Source: an uncultured Alistipes sp. (GTDB lineage Bacteria > Bacteroidota > Bacteroidia > Bacteroidales > Rikenellaceae). From it: a stretch of 64,000 nucleotides of DNA. The notes under the pieces are model-generated. The model did no database searches and was not told where the DNA came from. It was given only the letters and a program-made list of their open reading frames with translations. Location of the stretch: contig CAAGBL010000099.1 in the NCBI GenBank assembly GCA_900768045.1, forward strand, positions 1 through 64,000, in the 5' to 3' direction. A program made the position numbers and the translations under genes. Shown here one piece after another: positions 14,519 to 23,516 of the stretch. Numbering within the stretch: the first letter of the stretch is position 1; each line of letters starts with the position of its first letter.

Positions 14519-17500
14519 TTACGCCTTAGTAATAGCAATCTTCAAAGGAGACTCGTCGATATCTGAGTCAACAACCTTATCACCCTGAGGTGTAGCCGAA
14601 GCCTTAACCTCCAAAGCCAAGGTCTGCTGTGCGATATACTCAGCAAAGCTCTCAACAGCAGGTGTTGTAAGCTCTGTAGCCTCAATCTCAACACGAATCT
14701 TGTCGGTAACCTCGAAGCCTGACTCCTTACGGATATTCTGAATACGGTTTACCAACTCACGTGCCACACCCTCACGACGCAACTCGTCGGTGATGGTGAT
14801 GTCGAGAGCCACGGTAAGCTTACCCTCAGAGGCAACCAACCAGCCTGGCATATCCTCCGATGTAATCTCGAAGTCGGCAGCAGTAGTTACAAACTCGGCA
14901 TCCTCAACCTTAAGGATTGTCTCGGCATTAGACTCAACAGCAGCAATCTGCTCCTGAGTAAACGATGCTACGAGGGCTGCAACCTGCTTCATATACTTAC
15001 CACACTTAGCACCCAAAGTCTTAAAGTTAGGCTTGATGCGCTTAGTGATGATGCCCGTTGTGTCGGTAATAAGCTCGATATCCTTAACGTTAACCTCGCC
15101 CATGATAAGCTGCTTAACAGCCTCAATGTGCTCAGCCATAGTCTTATCCAACACAGGAATAATAATCTTCTGAAGAGGCTGACGTACCTTGATGTTTACC
15201 TTACGACGCAATGCAAGCACCATTGATGATGTGCGCTGTGCAAGCTGCATCATATCCTCAAGCTCAGCATCAATGAGTCTCTCGTCGCACTTAGGGAATG
15301 TAGAAAGGTGTACACTCTCCTCGCTATGACGGCCACTTACGGCGTTAAGGTCACGGAAGATACGATCAGAAATAAATGGAGCGATAGGCGCTGCAAGCAT
15401 CACAACGGTCTCAAGACATGTGTAGAGTGTCTGGTATGCTGCGAGCTTATCGGCTGTCATCACACCACCCCAGAAACGCTTACGGTTAAGACGTACGTAC
15501 CAGTTAGAGAGGTTCTCGTTTACGAACTCGTCGATGCGGCGTGCCGCAGGTGTTGGATCGTAATCCTCAAGGTACTTAGTAACATCCTTGATAAGGGTGT
15601 TAAGCTCTGAAAGAATCCAGCGGTCGATCTCTGGGCGCTCCTTAACGGCAACCTCCTCCTCGGCACCTGTGAAGCCATCGATGTTGGCATAGAGGGCGAA
15701 GAATGAGTATGTGTTGTACAACGTGCCGAAGAACTTACGACGGCACTCGTCAACGCCATCAACGTCGAACTTAAGGTTGTCCCAAGGCTGTGAGTTAGAG
15801 ATCATGTACCAGCGTGTAGCGTCGGCACCATACTTCTTCAAAACCTCAAATGGATCAACAGCATTACCCAAGCGCTTAGACATCTTGTTACCATTCTTAT
15901 CCAATACCAAGCCATTAGAGATGATATTCTTGAATGCTACAGAGTCGAAGAGCATTGTTGCAATAGCGTGCAATGTATAGAACCAACCACGAGTCTGGTC
16001 AACACCCTCAGCAATGAAGTCGGCAGGGTAAATCTGGTCGAAGTCCTCCTTGTTCTCGAATGGGTAGTGTACCTGAGCGTATGGCATAGCACCTGAGTCG
16101 AACCATACGTCGATGAGGTCTGGCTCACGGCGCATAGGCTCGCCCTTAGATGAAACAAGTATGATGTTGTCTACATAAGGACGGTGAAGGTCGATGTTGT
16201 CTGTAGAGTAGTTCTCCTTCGACATGTCGCCAACCTTGAAGTTCTTATATGGATTCTCAGTCATCACACCCGCAGCTACAGCCTTCTCAATCTCGGCGAT
16301 AAGCTCCTCAACAGAGCCGATGCACTTGAGTTCTGAGCGGTCCTCAGTAGCCCAGATTGGAAGTGGAGTACCCCAGAAGCGTGAACGTGAGAGGTTCCAG
16401 TCGTTGATATTCTCCAACCACTTACCGAAGCGACCAGTACCTGTTGACTCAGGCTTCCAGTAGATAGTCTTGTTAAGATCCATCATGCGCTCACGAAGTG
16501 CTGTGGTGCGAATAAACCATGAGTCGAGCGGGTAGTACAACACAGGCTTATCGGTACGCCAGCAGTGTGGGTAGTTGTGCGTGTGCTTCTCGATTTTGAA
16601 TACCTTGTTCGACTCCTTAAGCTTAATTGAGATGTAGATGTCGAGGTTCTCGGCAGCTGCGGCAGCCTTCTCGTCGTAGCGACCATCTACGGTAAACTGT
16701 GGATCGTAGGCATTCTTCACGAAGCGACCCTCATACTCTTTGTATGACTCCTCAACGCACTCCTTCGTAAACTTCTCGTCGAGCTCCTCAGTAAGATAGA
16801 ACTTACCAGTGAAATCAACCATAGGACGTGTCTCGCCACGCTTGTTAATCATAAACAACGAAGGGATACCTGCCTGACGTGCTACAAAGGCATCGTCAGC
16901 ACCGAATGTAGGAGCGATATGTACAATACCGGTACCGTCCTCAACAGTAACGTAGTCGCCGAGGATTACACGGAAAGCCTTCTCCGAAGCCTCCTTCCAG
17001 TTGCCCTGCTCGTCAGCCTCAACAGGCTTAACCCATGGCAAGAGCTGCTCGTAGCGCATGCCCTCGAGATCCGTTCCCTTCCACTTACCAACAACCTCGA
17101 ATGGGATAACCTTGTCGCCAGGGTTGTAGCTGTCGAGAGCTACCTCCTCGCCCTTCTTATTGAAGATTGAGTAGAGAAGAGGCTCAGCTACAACGGCTGT
17201 AATCTTCTCAGCGGTGTAAGGGTTATATGAGCGTACTGCAACGTAGTCATACTTAGGGCCTACGCAGAGCGCAGTGTTTGATGGAAGTGTCCATGGTGTT
17301 GTTGTCCATGCCAAGAACACAGGAGTACCCCAGCCCTCCATCTCCTTCTTAGGCTCAAGGATGCGGAACTGAGCAGTACAAGTCGTATCCTTAACGTCAC
17401 GGTAGCAACCAGGCTGGTTAAGCTCGTGAGTCGAAAGACCTGTACCTGCTGCTGGTGAGTATGGCTGAATGGTGTAGCCCTTGTAGAGAAGGTTCTTCTC

Positions 17501-18004
17501 GTAGAGCTGCTTGAGCAACCACCACAAAGTCTCGATAAACTTGTTGTCGTAGGTGATATATGGGTCGTCCATATTTACCCAGTAACCCATCTTGCGAGTC
17601 AGATCCTCCCAGAGGTCGGTAAACTCCATGACAGCCTCACGGCATGCCTTGTTGTAGTCCTCGATAGAGATAGTCTTACCGATATCCTCCTTTGTGATGC
17701 CCATCTTCTTCTCTACACCAAGCTCAACAGGGAGGCCATGTGTGTCCCAACCCGCCTTACGGTGTACGAGATAGCCCTGCTGAGTCTTGAAGCGGCAGAA
17801 TACGTCCTTGATGGTACGTGCCATCACGTGATGAATACCTGGCGTACCATTTGCTGACGGTGGGCCCTCGTAGAACACGAATGTTGGGTGGCCCTCACGT
17901 GTTGTTATGCTCTTGTGAAAGGTATCCTCCTTAGTCCACTGCGCCAACACCTCGTCAGCTATGCCACTAAGGTCAAGACCTTTATATTCGGTAAATTTCT
18001 TCAT
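14519..18004 (-). CDS. ileS: Isoleucyl-tRNA synthetase
   Basis: Charges tRNA-Ile. The 1161 residues are long for a bacterial enzyme. Together with sequences such as GLPVELGVEKKMG and SPAAGTGLSTHELNQ they fit the eukaryote-like IleRS type found in many Bacteroidetes, a type often linked to mupirocin tolerance (family knowledge, not shown here). Class I signatures are present: the HIGH equivalent in PSANGTPGIHHVMARTIKD and KMSKR in NGNKMSKRLGN. The CP1 editing domain lies between about residues 190 and 400. The C-terminal third carries the anticodon-binding helical domain (RRKVNIKVRQPLQKI). It is transcribed on the minus strand after yebC, with 22 bases between them, and ends with its own terminator. 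Confidence 0.95.
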   Translation of the reverse strand: MKKFTEYKGLDLSGIADEVLAQWTKEDTFHKSITTREGHPTFVFYEGPPSANGTPGIHHVMARTIKDVFCRFKTQQGYLVHRKAGWDTHGLPVELGVEKKMGITKEDIGKTISIEDYNKACREAVMEFTDLWEDLTRKMGYWVNMDDPYITYDNKFIETLWWLLKQLYEKNLLYKGYTIQPYSPAAGTGLSTHELNQPGCYRDVKDTTCTAQFRILEPKKEMEGWGTPVFLAWTTTPWTLPSNTALCVGPKYDYVAVRSYNPYTAEKITAVVAEPLLYSIFNKKGEEVALDSYNPGDKVIPFEVVGKWKGTDLEGMRYEQLLPWVKPVEADEQGNWKEASEKAFRVILGDYVTVEDGTGIVHIAPTFGADDAFVARQAGIPSLFMINKRGETRPMVDFTGKFYLTEELDEKFTKECVEESYKEYEGRFVKNAYDPQFTVDGRYDEKAAAAAENLDIYISIKLKESNKVFKIEKHTHNYPHCWRTDKPVLYYPLDSWFIRTTALRERMMDLNKTIYWKPESTGTGRFGKWLENINDWNLSRSRFWGTPLPIWATEDRSELKCIGSVEELIAEIEKAVAAGVMTENPYKNFKVGDMSKENYSTDNIDLHRPYVDNIILVSSKGEPMRREPDLIDVWFDSGAMPYAQVHYPFENKEDFDQIYPADFIAEGVDQTRGWFYTLHAIATMLFDSVAFKNIISNGLVLDKNGNKMSKRLGNAVDPFEVLKKYGADATRWYMISNSQPWDNLKFDVDGVDECRRKFFGTLYNTYSFFALYANIDGFTGAEEEVAVKERPEIDRWILSELNTLIKDVTKYLEDYDPTPAARRIDEFVNENLSNWYVRLNRKRFWGGVMTADKLAAYQTLYTCLETVVMLAAPIAPFISDRIFRDLNAVSGRHSEESVHLSTFPKCDERLIDAELEDMMQLAQRTSSMVLALRRKVNIKVRQPLQKIIIPVLDKTMAEHIEAVKQLIMGEVNVKDIELITDTTGIITKRIKPNFKTLGAKCGKYMKQVAALVASFTQEQIAAVESNAETILKVEDAEFVTTAADFEITSEDMPGWLVASEGKLTVALDITITDELRREGVARELVNRIQNIRKESGFEVTDKIRVEIEATELTTPAVESFAEYIAQQTLALEVKASATPQGDKVVDSDIDESPLKIAITKA

Positions 18005-18026
18005 AAAACAAGTGTTGAATATATGA

Positions 18027-18761
18027 TTACTCCTCCTCGTCCTCGTCAGACTCGGCCATAGTAGTATATACGTTAGTTACATCGTCGTCCTCCTCGAGGT
18101 GCTCGATAAGCTTGTTAACAGCCTCGCGCTGCTCTGCTGTAAGCTCCTTGGTGTCGGTTGGGATGCGCACGGCCTCACCCGATACAAGCTCATAGCCCTT
18201 CTCCTCAATCCATGTCTGAATCTGACCGAATGACTCGTAAGCAGCATATACTGTTACCTCGCCCTCCTCAGCGTAGAACTCGTCAACGCCAAAGTCGATC
18301 ATCTCAAGCTCCATCTCCTCGAAGTCAACGCCCGCAGTAGGCTTGAACTTAAATACGCACTTATGCTCGAACATGAAGCCTACTGAGCCTGATGTGCCGA
18401 GGGTGCCACCGTACTTATTGAAGTACATACGAACAGATGCAACAGTACGGTTTGTGTTGTCAGTAGCTGTCTCCACCAATACGGCGATACCGTGAGGGCC
18501 ATATCCCTCATAAATCATCTCCTTGTAGTCGGCAGCGTCCTTGTCTGTTGCACGCTTGATAGCACGCTCAACATTCTCCTTTGGCATGTTCTCAGCCTTA
18601 GCGTTCTGAATAAGAAGACGAAGACGGAGGTTTGACGATGGATCTGGGCCAGAAGCCTTAACTGCCATCTCAATCTCCTTACCAATCTTTGTAAATACTC
18701 GCGCCATGTGTCCCCAGCGCTTCATCTTTCTCGCCTTGCGATACTCAAATGCTCTTCCCAT
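18027..18761 (-). CDS. yebC: YebC/PmpR (TACO1) family protein
   Basis: A 244-residue member of the YebC/TACO1 family, known as transcriptional regulators and, for some members, as ribosome-associated factors for proline-rich stretches. The start MGRAFEYRKARKMKRWGHMA is the standard YebC beginning; an upstream in-frame start adds 17 unsupported residues. The usual conserved segments follow: ASGPDPSSNLRLRLLIQNAK, MPKENVERAIKRA, YEGYGPHGIAVLVETATDN and FNKYGGTLGTSGSVGFMF. The C-terminus is a short acidic tail. A -7 box lies at 18810-18817. It lies 22 bases upstream of ileS on the same strand, so co-transcription is likely. Confidence 0.92.
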   Translation of the reverse strand: MGRAFEYRKARKMKRWGHMARVFTKIGKEIEMAVKASGPDPSSNLRLRLLIQNAKAENMPKENVERAIKRATDKDAADYKEMIYEGYGPHGIAVLVETATDNTNRTVASVRMYFNKYGGTLGTSGSVGFMFEHKCVFKFKPTAGVDFEEMELEMIDFGVDEFYAEEGEVTVYAAYESFGQIQTWIEEKGYELVSGEAVRIPTDTKELTAEQREAVNKLIEHLEEDDDVTNVYTTMAESDEDEEE

Positions 18762-18809
18762 AGTTTTATATTTTTTTGTTGTTAATTTTGTCGAATAAGT
18801 ACAATGGCG

Positions 18810-18817
18810 CAAATATA
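18810..18817 (-). promoter_or_regulatory. -7 box of the yebC-ileS unit
   Basis: The complement reads TATATTTG, an exact TAnnTTTG match about 50 bases upstream of the yebC start. Confidence 0.5.
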
Positions 18818-18871
18818 CTAAAAATTATTAAAAAGTGAAACTGCAAAACCTCAAAAAAACACCACCCCCTA

Positions 18872-18888
18872 AATAACGTTACGTTATT
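18872..18888. promoter_or_regulatory. Perfect 17-bp palindrome in the yebC-pheS divergent spacer
   Basis: AATAACGT-T-ACGTTATT is a perfect inverted repeat around one central base. It lies between the yebC -7 box (18810-18817) and a plus-strand TAAATTTG box at 18928-18935. This is where an operator would be expected. The cognate regulator is unknown. The rest of the 404-base spacer has no supported gene. Confidence 0.4.
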
Positions 18889-19092
18889 AATGGCACTTTG
18901 TGTTGCTTTCATTATAGCGAAATAGTATAAATTTGGATAATTACACCACTTAAAAATTTACCCATTTTTCAGCTGAGCACTACCCTATTTTTAGGTTAAA
19001 AATTGGCATCAAAACGCCCAGTTTTCGAGGGCAGTCTTGAAAGATGTTTCGTGGGCGGAAAATGCAATTATAGAATTAATCCACAATTAATA

Positions 19093-19122
19093 TTGTGATT
19101 TGCGAAAATATTAATAACTTTG
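19093..19122 (+). promoter_or_regulatory. pheS promoter
   Basis: TTG at 19093-19095, 19 bases, then TAACTTTG at 19115-19122. This is the expected Bacteroidetes -33/-7 arrangement, placed 43 bases before the pheS ATG. Confidence 0.65.
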
Positions 19123-19165
19123 TACGTTTTATGTGCACAAGCAAGAGATAAAATACACGATACTT

Positions 19166-20191
19166 ATGATTAACAAAATTGAACAACTTTTGGCCGAGAT
19201 TGAGGCATTTGCACCAAAGACAGCAGCCGATGTCGAGGCTTTCAGAATTAAGATTCTTGGTAAGAAGGGTGAGCTTGGCGTACTCATGGAGGAGTTTAAG
19301 AGCGTTGCTCCCGAGCAGAAGCGTGAGCTCGGCCAGAAGCTCAACCACCTAAAAAATGTGGCTACCGAGCGCATCAACACTCTCAAGGAGGAGATTGGCA
19401 ATGCTCAGGCAATGAACGCCTCACGCATCGACGATATGACACGCCCTGGCACCCAGGAGCAGGTGGGCTCACGCCACCCTATCTCAATCGTTAAGAACGA
19501 GATTGTCGGCATCTTTGCTCGCCTTGGCTACACCGTGGCTGATGGCCCAGAGATCGAGGACGACTGGCACGTATTCTCAGCCCTAAACTTCCCACCTGAG
19601 CACCCAGCACGTGATATGCAGGACACCTTCTTCATCGAGAAGAACCCAGATGTTGTACTCCGTACACACACCTCATCAATCCAGGTGCGCACTATGGAGC
19701 GTCAGAAGCCACCTATCCGTGTAATCTGCCCAGGCCGTGTGTTCCGTAACGAGGCTATCTCATACCGTGCACACTGCATCTTCCACCAGATCGAGGGCTT
19801 ATATATCGACCGCAACGTGTCGTTTGCCGACATGAAGCAGTCGTTGCTCTACTTCGCCAAGGAGCTCTTTGGCGAGCAGGCACAGATTCGTATGCGTCCA
19901 TCATACTTCCCATTTACCGAGCCATCAGCCGAGGTTGACGTATCGTGCTCAATCTGCGGTGGCAAGGGCTGTGGCGTATGTAAGGGCACTGGCTGGCTCG
20001 AGATCATGGGTTGCGGTATGGTTGATCCAAACGTGTTGGAGGCAAACAATATCGATCCTAAGGAGTTCTCAGGCTTTGCCTTTGGTATGGGTATTGAGCG
20101 TATCGCAATGTTGAAGTATGGTGTGGGTGACCTCCGCCTCTACTTCGAGAACGACGTGCGCTTCCTCAACCAGTTTGAGAGCGCCCTATAA
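19166..20191 (+). CDS. pheS: Phenylalanyl-tRNA synthetase alpha subunit
   Basis: Catalytic subunit of the alpha2-beta2 PheRS, charging tRNA-Phe. The 341-residue protein starts MINKIEQLLAEIEAF; the in-frame start at 19133 adds 11 residues and lies almost at the expected transcription start, so it is rejected. An N-terminal coiled coil (about residues 1-90) is followed by the class II catalytic core: motif 2 around RVFRNEAISYRAHCIFHQIEG and motif 3 in FAFGMGIERIAMLKYGV. The Cys-containing CSICGGKGCGVCKGTGWLEI insertion is a common variation in bacterial PheS. pheT is not adjacent, so the two subunits are encoded apart. Confidence 0.95.
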   Translation: MINKIEQLLAEIEAFAPKTAADVEAFRIKILGKKGELGVLMEEFKSVAPEQKRELGQKLNHLKNVATERINTLKEEIGNAQAMNASRIDDMTRPGTQEQVGSRHPISIVKNEIVGIFARLGYTVADGPEIEDDWHVFSALNFPPEHPARDMQDTFFIEKNPDVVLRTHTSSIQVRTMERQKPPIRVICPGRVFRNEAISYRAHCIFHQIEGLYIDRNVSFADMKQSLLYFAKELFGEQAQIRMRPSYFPFTEPSAEVDVSCSICGGKGCGVCKGTGWLEIMGCGMVDPNVLEANNIDPKEFSGFAFGMGIERIAMLKYGVGDLRLYFENDVRFLNQFESAL

Positions 20192-20203
20192 TAGCCTCGT
20201 GGC

Positions 20204-21934
20204 GTGAATAGAGCGTTATATACTCTTTGTACCCTTATATTGGTGGTGTTTTCGACAGCCTTTACCGCTGTCGACCACCCCACCATTCCTCTCAACGATA
20301 TTGGCGAGAGGTGGAGTGCAGATAGCACATCGCTCTCACGTCGTCATACCGAGGCCATTAAGAGCCTAACAATATGGCACGACACTGTGCGTGCCGAGAG
20401 GCTGTGGCGTGAGATTATCGACGAGGATAATGGCTATGCCCCTGCTCTCTACAACCTAAGCCGCCTTAGGCACATAAGCCCAAATGAGGCCACGTCGCTG
20501 GCCGAGAGAGCATACCTTGCCGACTCCACAAATAAGTGGTATTGTGATAGTTATGCCACAATGCTCTTTCAATCTAAGCAGATTGAGAGGGCGTTGCCGG
20601 TCTTTAAGCGATTGCTCACTCTTGACAACCGCCAGACCTCAACATACTACTATTTGGCCTACATCTACGTTATGAGGAATATGCCCTTTTCGGCAATAGC
20701 TGTGCTCGACTCGGCAGATATGCGCATCGGACACAACGACATTCTTGCACGCCTTAAGCAGCAGCTCCTCATCGAGACTGGGCAATACGACAAGGCCGTA
20801 GCCATTGGCCGTAAGGTTGTCTTGGAGAGCCCCTACGACGCTGAGGCACGCATTGAGCTGGCAAGAACCTACGAGATGGCAAAGCAGGATTCTTTGGCTC
20901 GTCAAACCTACGAGGAGGCTTATCAACTCGACACAACACGTCTTGAGACAAGCATAGAGATTCTTGATTACCACATTCGCAACAACAACATCAGCGAGCG
21001 ACTACGTTTCGAGGAGAAGATTTTTCAGGATAGGCGCATACCCCTAAAAATCAAGATTGACCGCATCGACGAGCTGATGAGTAGCGATGTATATCACAGC
21101 AACTATTTCCGCATAGGTGGGCTGCTATCATCACTGCTGAAGCACTACCCTACCGAGCGAGAGATTGTGCGCATCTACACCATTCATCTCTGCAACGGAG
21201 GCATGTTTGAGGAGGCCATGAACTACCTACGCAGCCATCTCGACGACGAGAATGTCTCTGCGGAGGATTTCGAGCTTATAGCACTCCTGGACTCCACCCT
21301 TGAGCGCCAAGACCTCATGGAGAGTGACCTAAAGCGAGGTGTGCAGCTCTTCAAGGATAATATCACTCTTTGGGATATGTACTCGCTGTCGAAACATCTC
21401 CAGGGCAATACCAAGGGGGCAATATCGCTCATGCGCAAGGCCCTAAAACATGTCGAAAATGGGGAGGACATAAGCACCTGCTGGGGGCGTATCGGCGACT
21501 ACTACCACGAGCTCAAGAACGACAAAGAGGCATTTAAGGCCTATCGCACAGCCATTGACCACAACCCTGAGAATGTCGAGGTACTAAACAACTATGCCTA
21601 CTACCTTAGCCTGCGTGATGAGGAGCTCGACAAGGCGCTTGCCATGGCGCAGCTTGCCATAACGCTCGAGGAGAACAACTATAACTATATCGACACCTAT
21701 GCCTGGGTGTTGCACCGCATGGGGCGCAACGTCGAGGCTAAGAAGTATATGCGTCAGGCCCTTTCGCTATGCAGCCAGCGTGATGCAAATCTGCTGATGC
21801 ACTATGGCGACATATTGTGGGCCTTGGGCGAGGAGTTCATGGCCGACACCTACTGGCAGAAGGCGGTAGCCGAGGGCTACAATGCCGAGGAGATGGCAGA
21901 GCATATCTTAGAAATTAAATCAAATAAGAGATAA
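20204..21934 (+). CDS. Exported tetratricopeptide-repeat protein
   Basis: A 576-residue protein with an N-terminal signal sequence (MNRALYTLCTLILVVFSTAF). The start is GTG at 20204, 12 bases after pheS. At least ten TPR-like helical pairs fill the rest, including ALPVFKRLLTLDNRQTSTYY, AFKAYRTAIDHNPENVEVLN and NYIDTYAWVLHRMGRNVEAK. Such proteins act as scaffolds at the cell envelope; the partner is unknown. The adjacent EnvC-like gene, two bases downstream, suggests a role in envelope or cell-wall assembly. That is inference from position. Confidence 0.82.
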   Translation: MNRALYTLCTLILVVFSTAFTAVDHPTIPLNDIGERWSADSTSLSRRHTEAIKSLTIWHDTVRAERLWREIIDEDNGYAPALYNLSRLRHISPNEATSLAERAYLADSTNKWYCDSYATMLFQSKQIERALPVFKRLLTLDNRQTSTYYYLAYIYVMRNMPFSAIAVLDSADMRIGHNDILARLKQQLLIETGQYDKAVAIGRKVVLESPYDAEARIELARTYEMAKQDSLARQTYEEAYQLDTTRLETSIEILDYHIRNNNISERLRFEEKIFQDRRIPLKIKIDRIDELMSSDVYHSNYFRIGGLLSSLLKHYPTEREIVRIYTIHLCNGGMFEEAMNYLRSHLDDENVSAEDFELIALLDSTLERQDLMESDLKRGVQLFKDNITLWDMYSLSKHLQGNTKGAISLMRKALKHVENGEDISTCWGRIGDYYHELKNDKEAFKAYRTAIDHNPENVEVLNNYAYYLSLRDEELDKALAMAQLAITLEENNYNYIDTYAWVLHRMGRNVEAKKYMRQALSLCSQRDANLLMHYGDILWALGEEFMADTYWQKAVAEGYNAEEMAEHILEIKSNKR

Positions 21935-21936
21935 CG

Positions 21937-23070
21937 ATGCGCCGATTTACTAAGCAAATTTTCATGTTAATAGTCATGCTTCTTACCCTTGCCATGACAG
22001 ATACGGTGTCGGCACAGAAGAAGACCTCTATTGCCGAGCAGAAGAGGCGTGTGGAGCAGTATAAGCGTGACCTTGAGCGCACAAAGAGGGAGGTTCAAGA
22101 CCTTAAGAAAGAGAAGGGTAGTGCTACGCAGCGTGTGGATAAGCTCACTGAGCAGATGAACCTTCGAACATCGTATATCGCTGAGACTGAGCGCAAACAA
22201 GAGCTATTAAAGGTTGAGGCCGATGCACTCAACCAAAAGATCGACTCGCTTGCTAAGGAGCTTGACTATAATAGAAAAGTCTATGCCGAGGCGGTACGTG
22301 TTGCCTATCGCAACTACCGCACCGAGAGCACAACAACATACCTATTCTCCGCCACAGACCTTTCTGATGCCACACACAGGATGGTAAACATTCGCCATGT
22401 TGCCGAGCAGCGTCAGGAGCTTGCCGACAAGATCATTGAGCAGGGGGTAAGACTAACAGGCATGCGCACGGAGCTTAGCTCACGACGCAGTGAGCTCGAC
22501 TCTATTGAGCGCTCGTTAGAGGCCGAACACCGAGAGCTTAAGCGTGACAGAGATGAGGCTAAGCGTGCGTTCGACAAGCTATCCGAGAAGGAGCGTGCGG
22601 CACTTGCGGAGCAGAAGCGCCAGCAGCAGCTCCTCGACAAGGCCACCCAGGAGCTCCGTAAGCTCACCGAGGGCAACAAGGTGGGTAAGAGCTTCACATC
22701 GTCGACAAAGGCGCTAAATCTCCCCGTAAAGAACGGCAAAACGGAGAAGATGCAGACCAACATGGTCAAGATTATAGGCGCCAAGGGAGATGCCGTAAAT
22801 AGCATATACGAGGGTAAGGTTATCCGCATTGTCGTAGATAACACCAACCACTCGACAGTGATGATTGCGCATGGTAGCTACGTCTCAGTATATACGCACC
22901 TCAGTCAGATACGTGTCGCTGTGGGCGATGTTGTCAAGCGCAACCAGCAGATAGGCACCATCGGCATTGGCGTCGACCACAAGGGCGTTATGAGTGCCTA
23001 CATGCAATTTATGATTATAAATACAGAGTCCAGTACGCCAATGAACGTCATGGACTGCTTCAAAAAATAG
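21937..23070 (+). CDS. EnvC-like murein hydrolase activator (degenerate M23 domain)
   Basis: A 377-residue exported protein. Signal peptide MRRFTKQIFMLIVMLLTLAM ends near VSAQ. A long coiled coil (about residues 25-250, rich in Glu, Lys and Arg) leads to a C-terminal LytM/M23-like fold of about 110 residues. The fold keeps IYEGKVIRIVV, the HGSYVSVYTHLS strand and a KRNQQIGTIG turn. The zinc-binding H-x-x-x-D segment is missing and the usual final H-x-H is replaced by YMQFMI. That pattern, coiled coil plus dead M23 domain, is the hallmark of EnvC/NlpD-type activators of cell-separation amidases. Its start lies two bases after the TPR gene stop. Confidence 0.85.
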   Translation: MRRFTKQIFMLIVMLLTLAMTDTVSAQKKTSIAEQKRRVEQYKRDLERTKREVQDLKKEKGSATQRVDKLTEQMNLRTSYIAETERKQELLKVEADALNQKIDSLAKELDYNRKVYAEAVRVAYRNYRTESTTTYLFSATDLSDATHRMVNIRHVAEQRQELADKIIEQGVRLTGMRTELSSRRSELDSIERSLEAEHRELKRDRDEAKRAFDKLSEKERAALAEQKRQQQLLDKATQELRKLTEGNKVGKSFTSSTKALNLPVKNGKTEKMQTNMVKIIGAKGDAVNSIYEGKVIRIVVDNTNHSTVMIAHGSYVSVYTHLSQIRVAVGDVVKRNQQIGTIGIGVDHKGVMSAYMQFMIINTESSTPMNVMDCFKK

Positions 23071-23078
23071 TGCAAGCT

Positions 23079-23516
23079 ATGATTCATTTCTACAACCAAG
23101 AGTGTAGCTATAAACCCACAAAACGCCTCGTTCTACGTCGCTGGATCGAGGAGGTTGTTCGTCGTGAGGGATACGAGGCGGGCGAGATAAACTACATCTT
23201 CTGCTCGTCGGAGTACCACCGCCAGATGAACCGTGACTTCTTGGGACACGACTACTACACCGACGTTATCACGTTCGAGGAGCGTGAGAGTAGGGTAGAG
23301 GAGGGCATTGTCAATGGCGAGGTATATATCGACGTGGCTACGGTTACGGACAACGCTTCGTTGTATAACTCATTGCCTATTAACGAGATGCGCCGTGTGA
23401 TTGTGCATGGAGCACTCCACCTATGCGGTCATCGTGACAAGGCACCTACTGCCGAGCGCAACATGCGCCGCATGGAGAACAAATATCTCAAACTTTTACG
23501 CGAGGAGATGCTATGA
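23079..23516 (+). CDS. ybeY: Endoribonuclease YbeY
   Basis: A zinc-dependent endoribonuclease involved in 16S rRNA 3'-end maturation and ribosome quality control. The 145-residue protein starts MIHFYNQECSYKPTKR. A GTG three codons upstream overlaps the envC-like stop and is possible but less likely. The family motif HGALHLCGHRD gives the three zinc-ligand His (H-x-x-x-H-x-x-x-x-x-H form), and FLGHDYYTDVITF is the conserved region before it. The stop overlaps the mnmG start (ATGA), so the two are probably translationally coupled. Confidence 0.92.
   Translation: MIHFYNQECSYKPTKRLVLRRWIEEVVRREGYEAGEINYIFCSSEYHRQMNRDFLGHDYYTDVITFEERESRVEEGIVNGEVYIDVATVTDNASLYNSLPINEMRRVIVHGALHLCGHRDKAPTAERNMRRMENKYLKLLREEML

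Noticed and set aside
18889..19092. T-box or other tRNA-sensing leader upstream of pheS
   Set aside because: The pheS promoter lies at 19093-19122, leaving a leader of only about 37 nt, and no specifier stem or T-box sequence is present.
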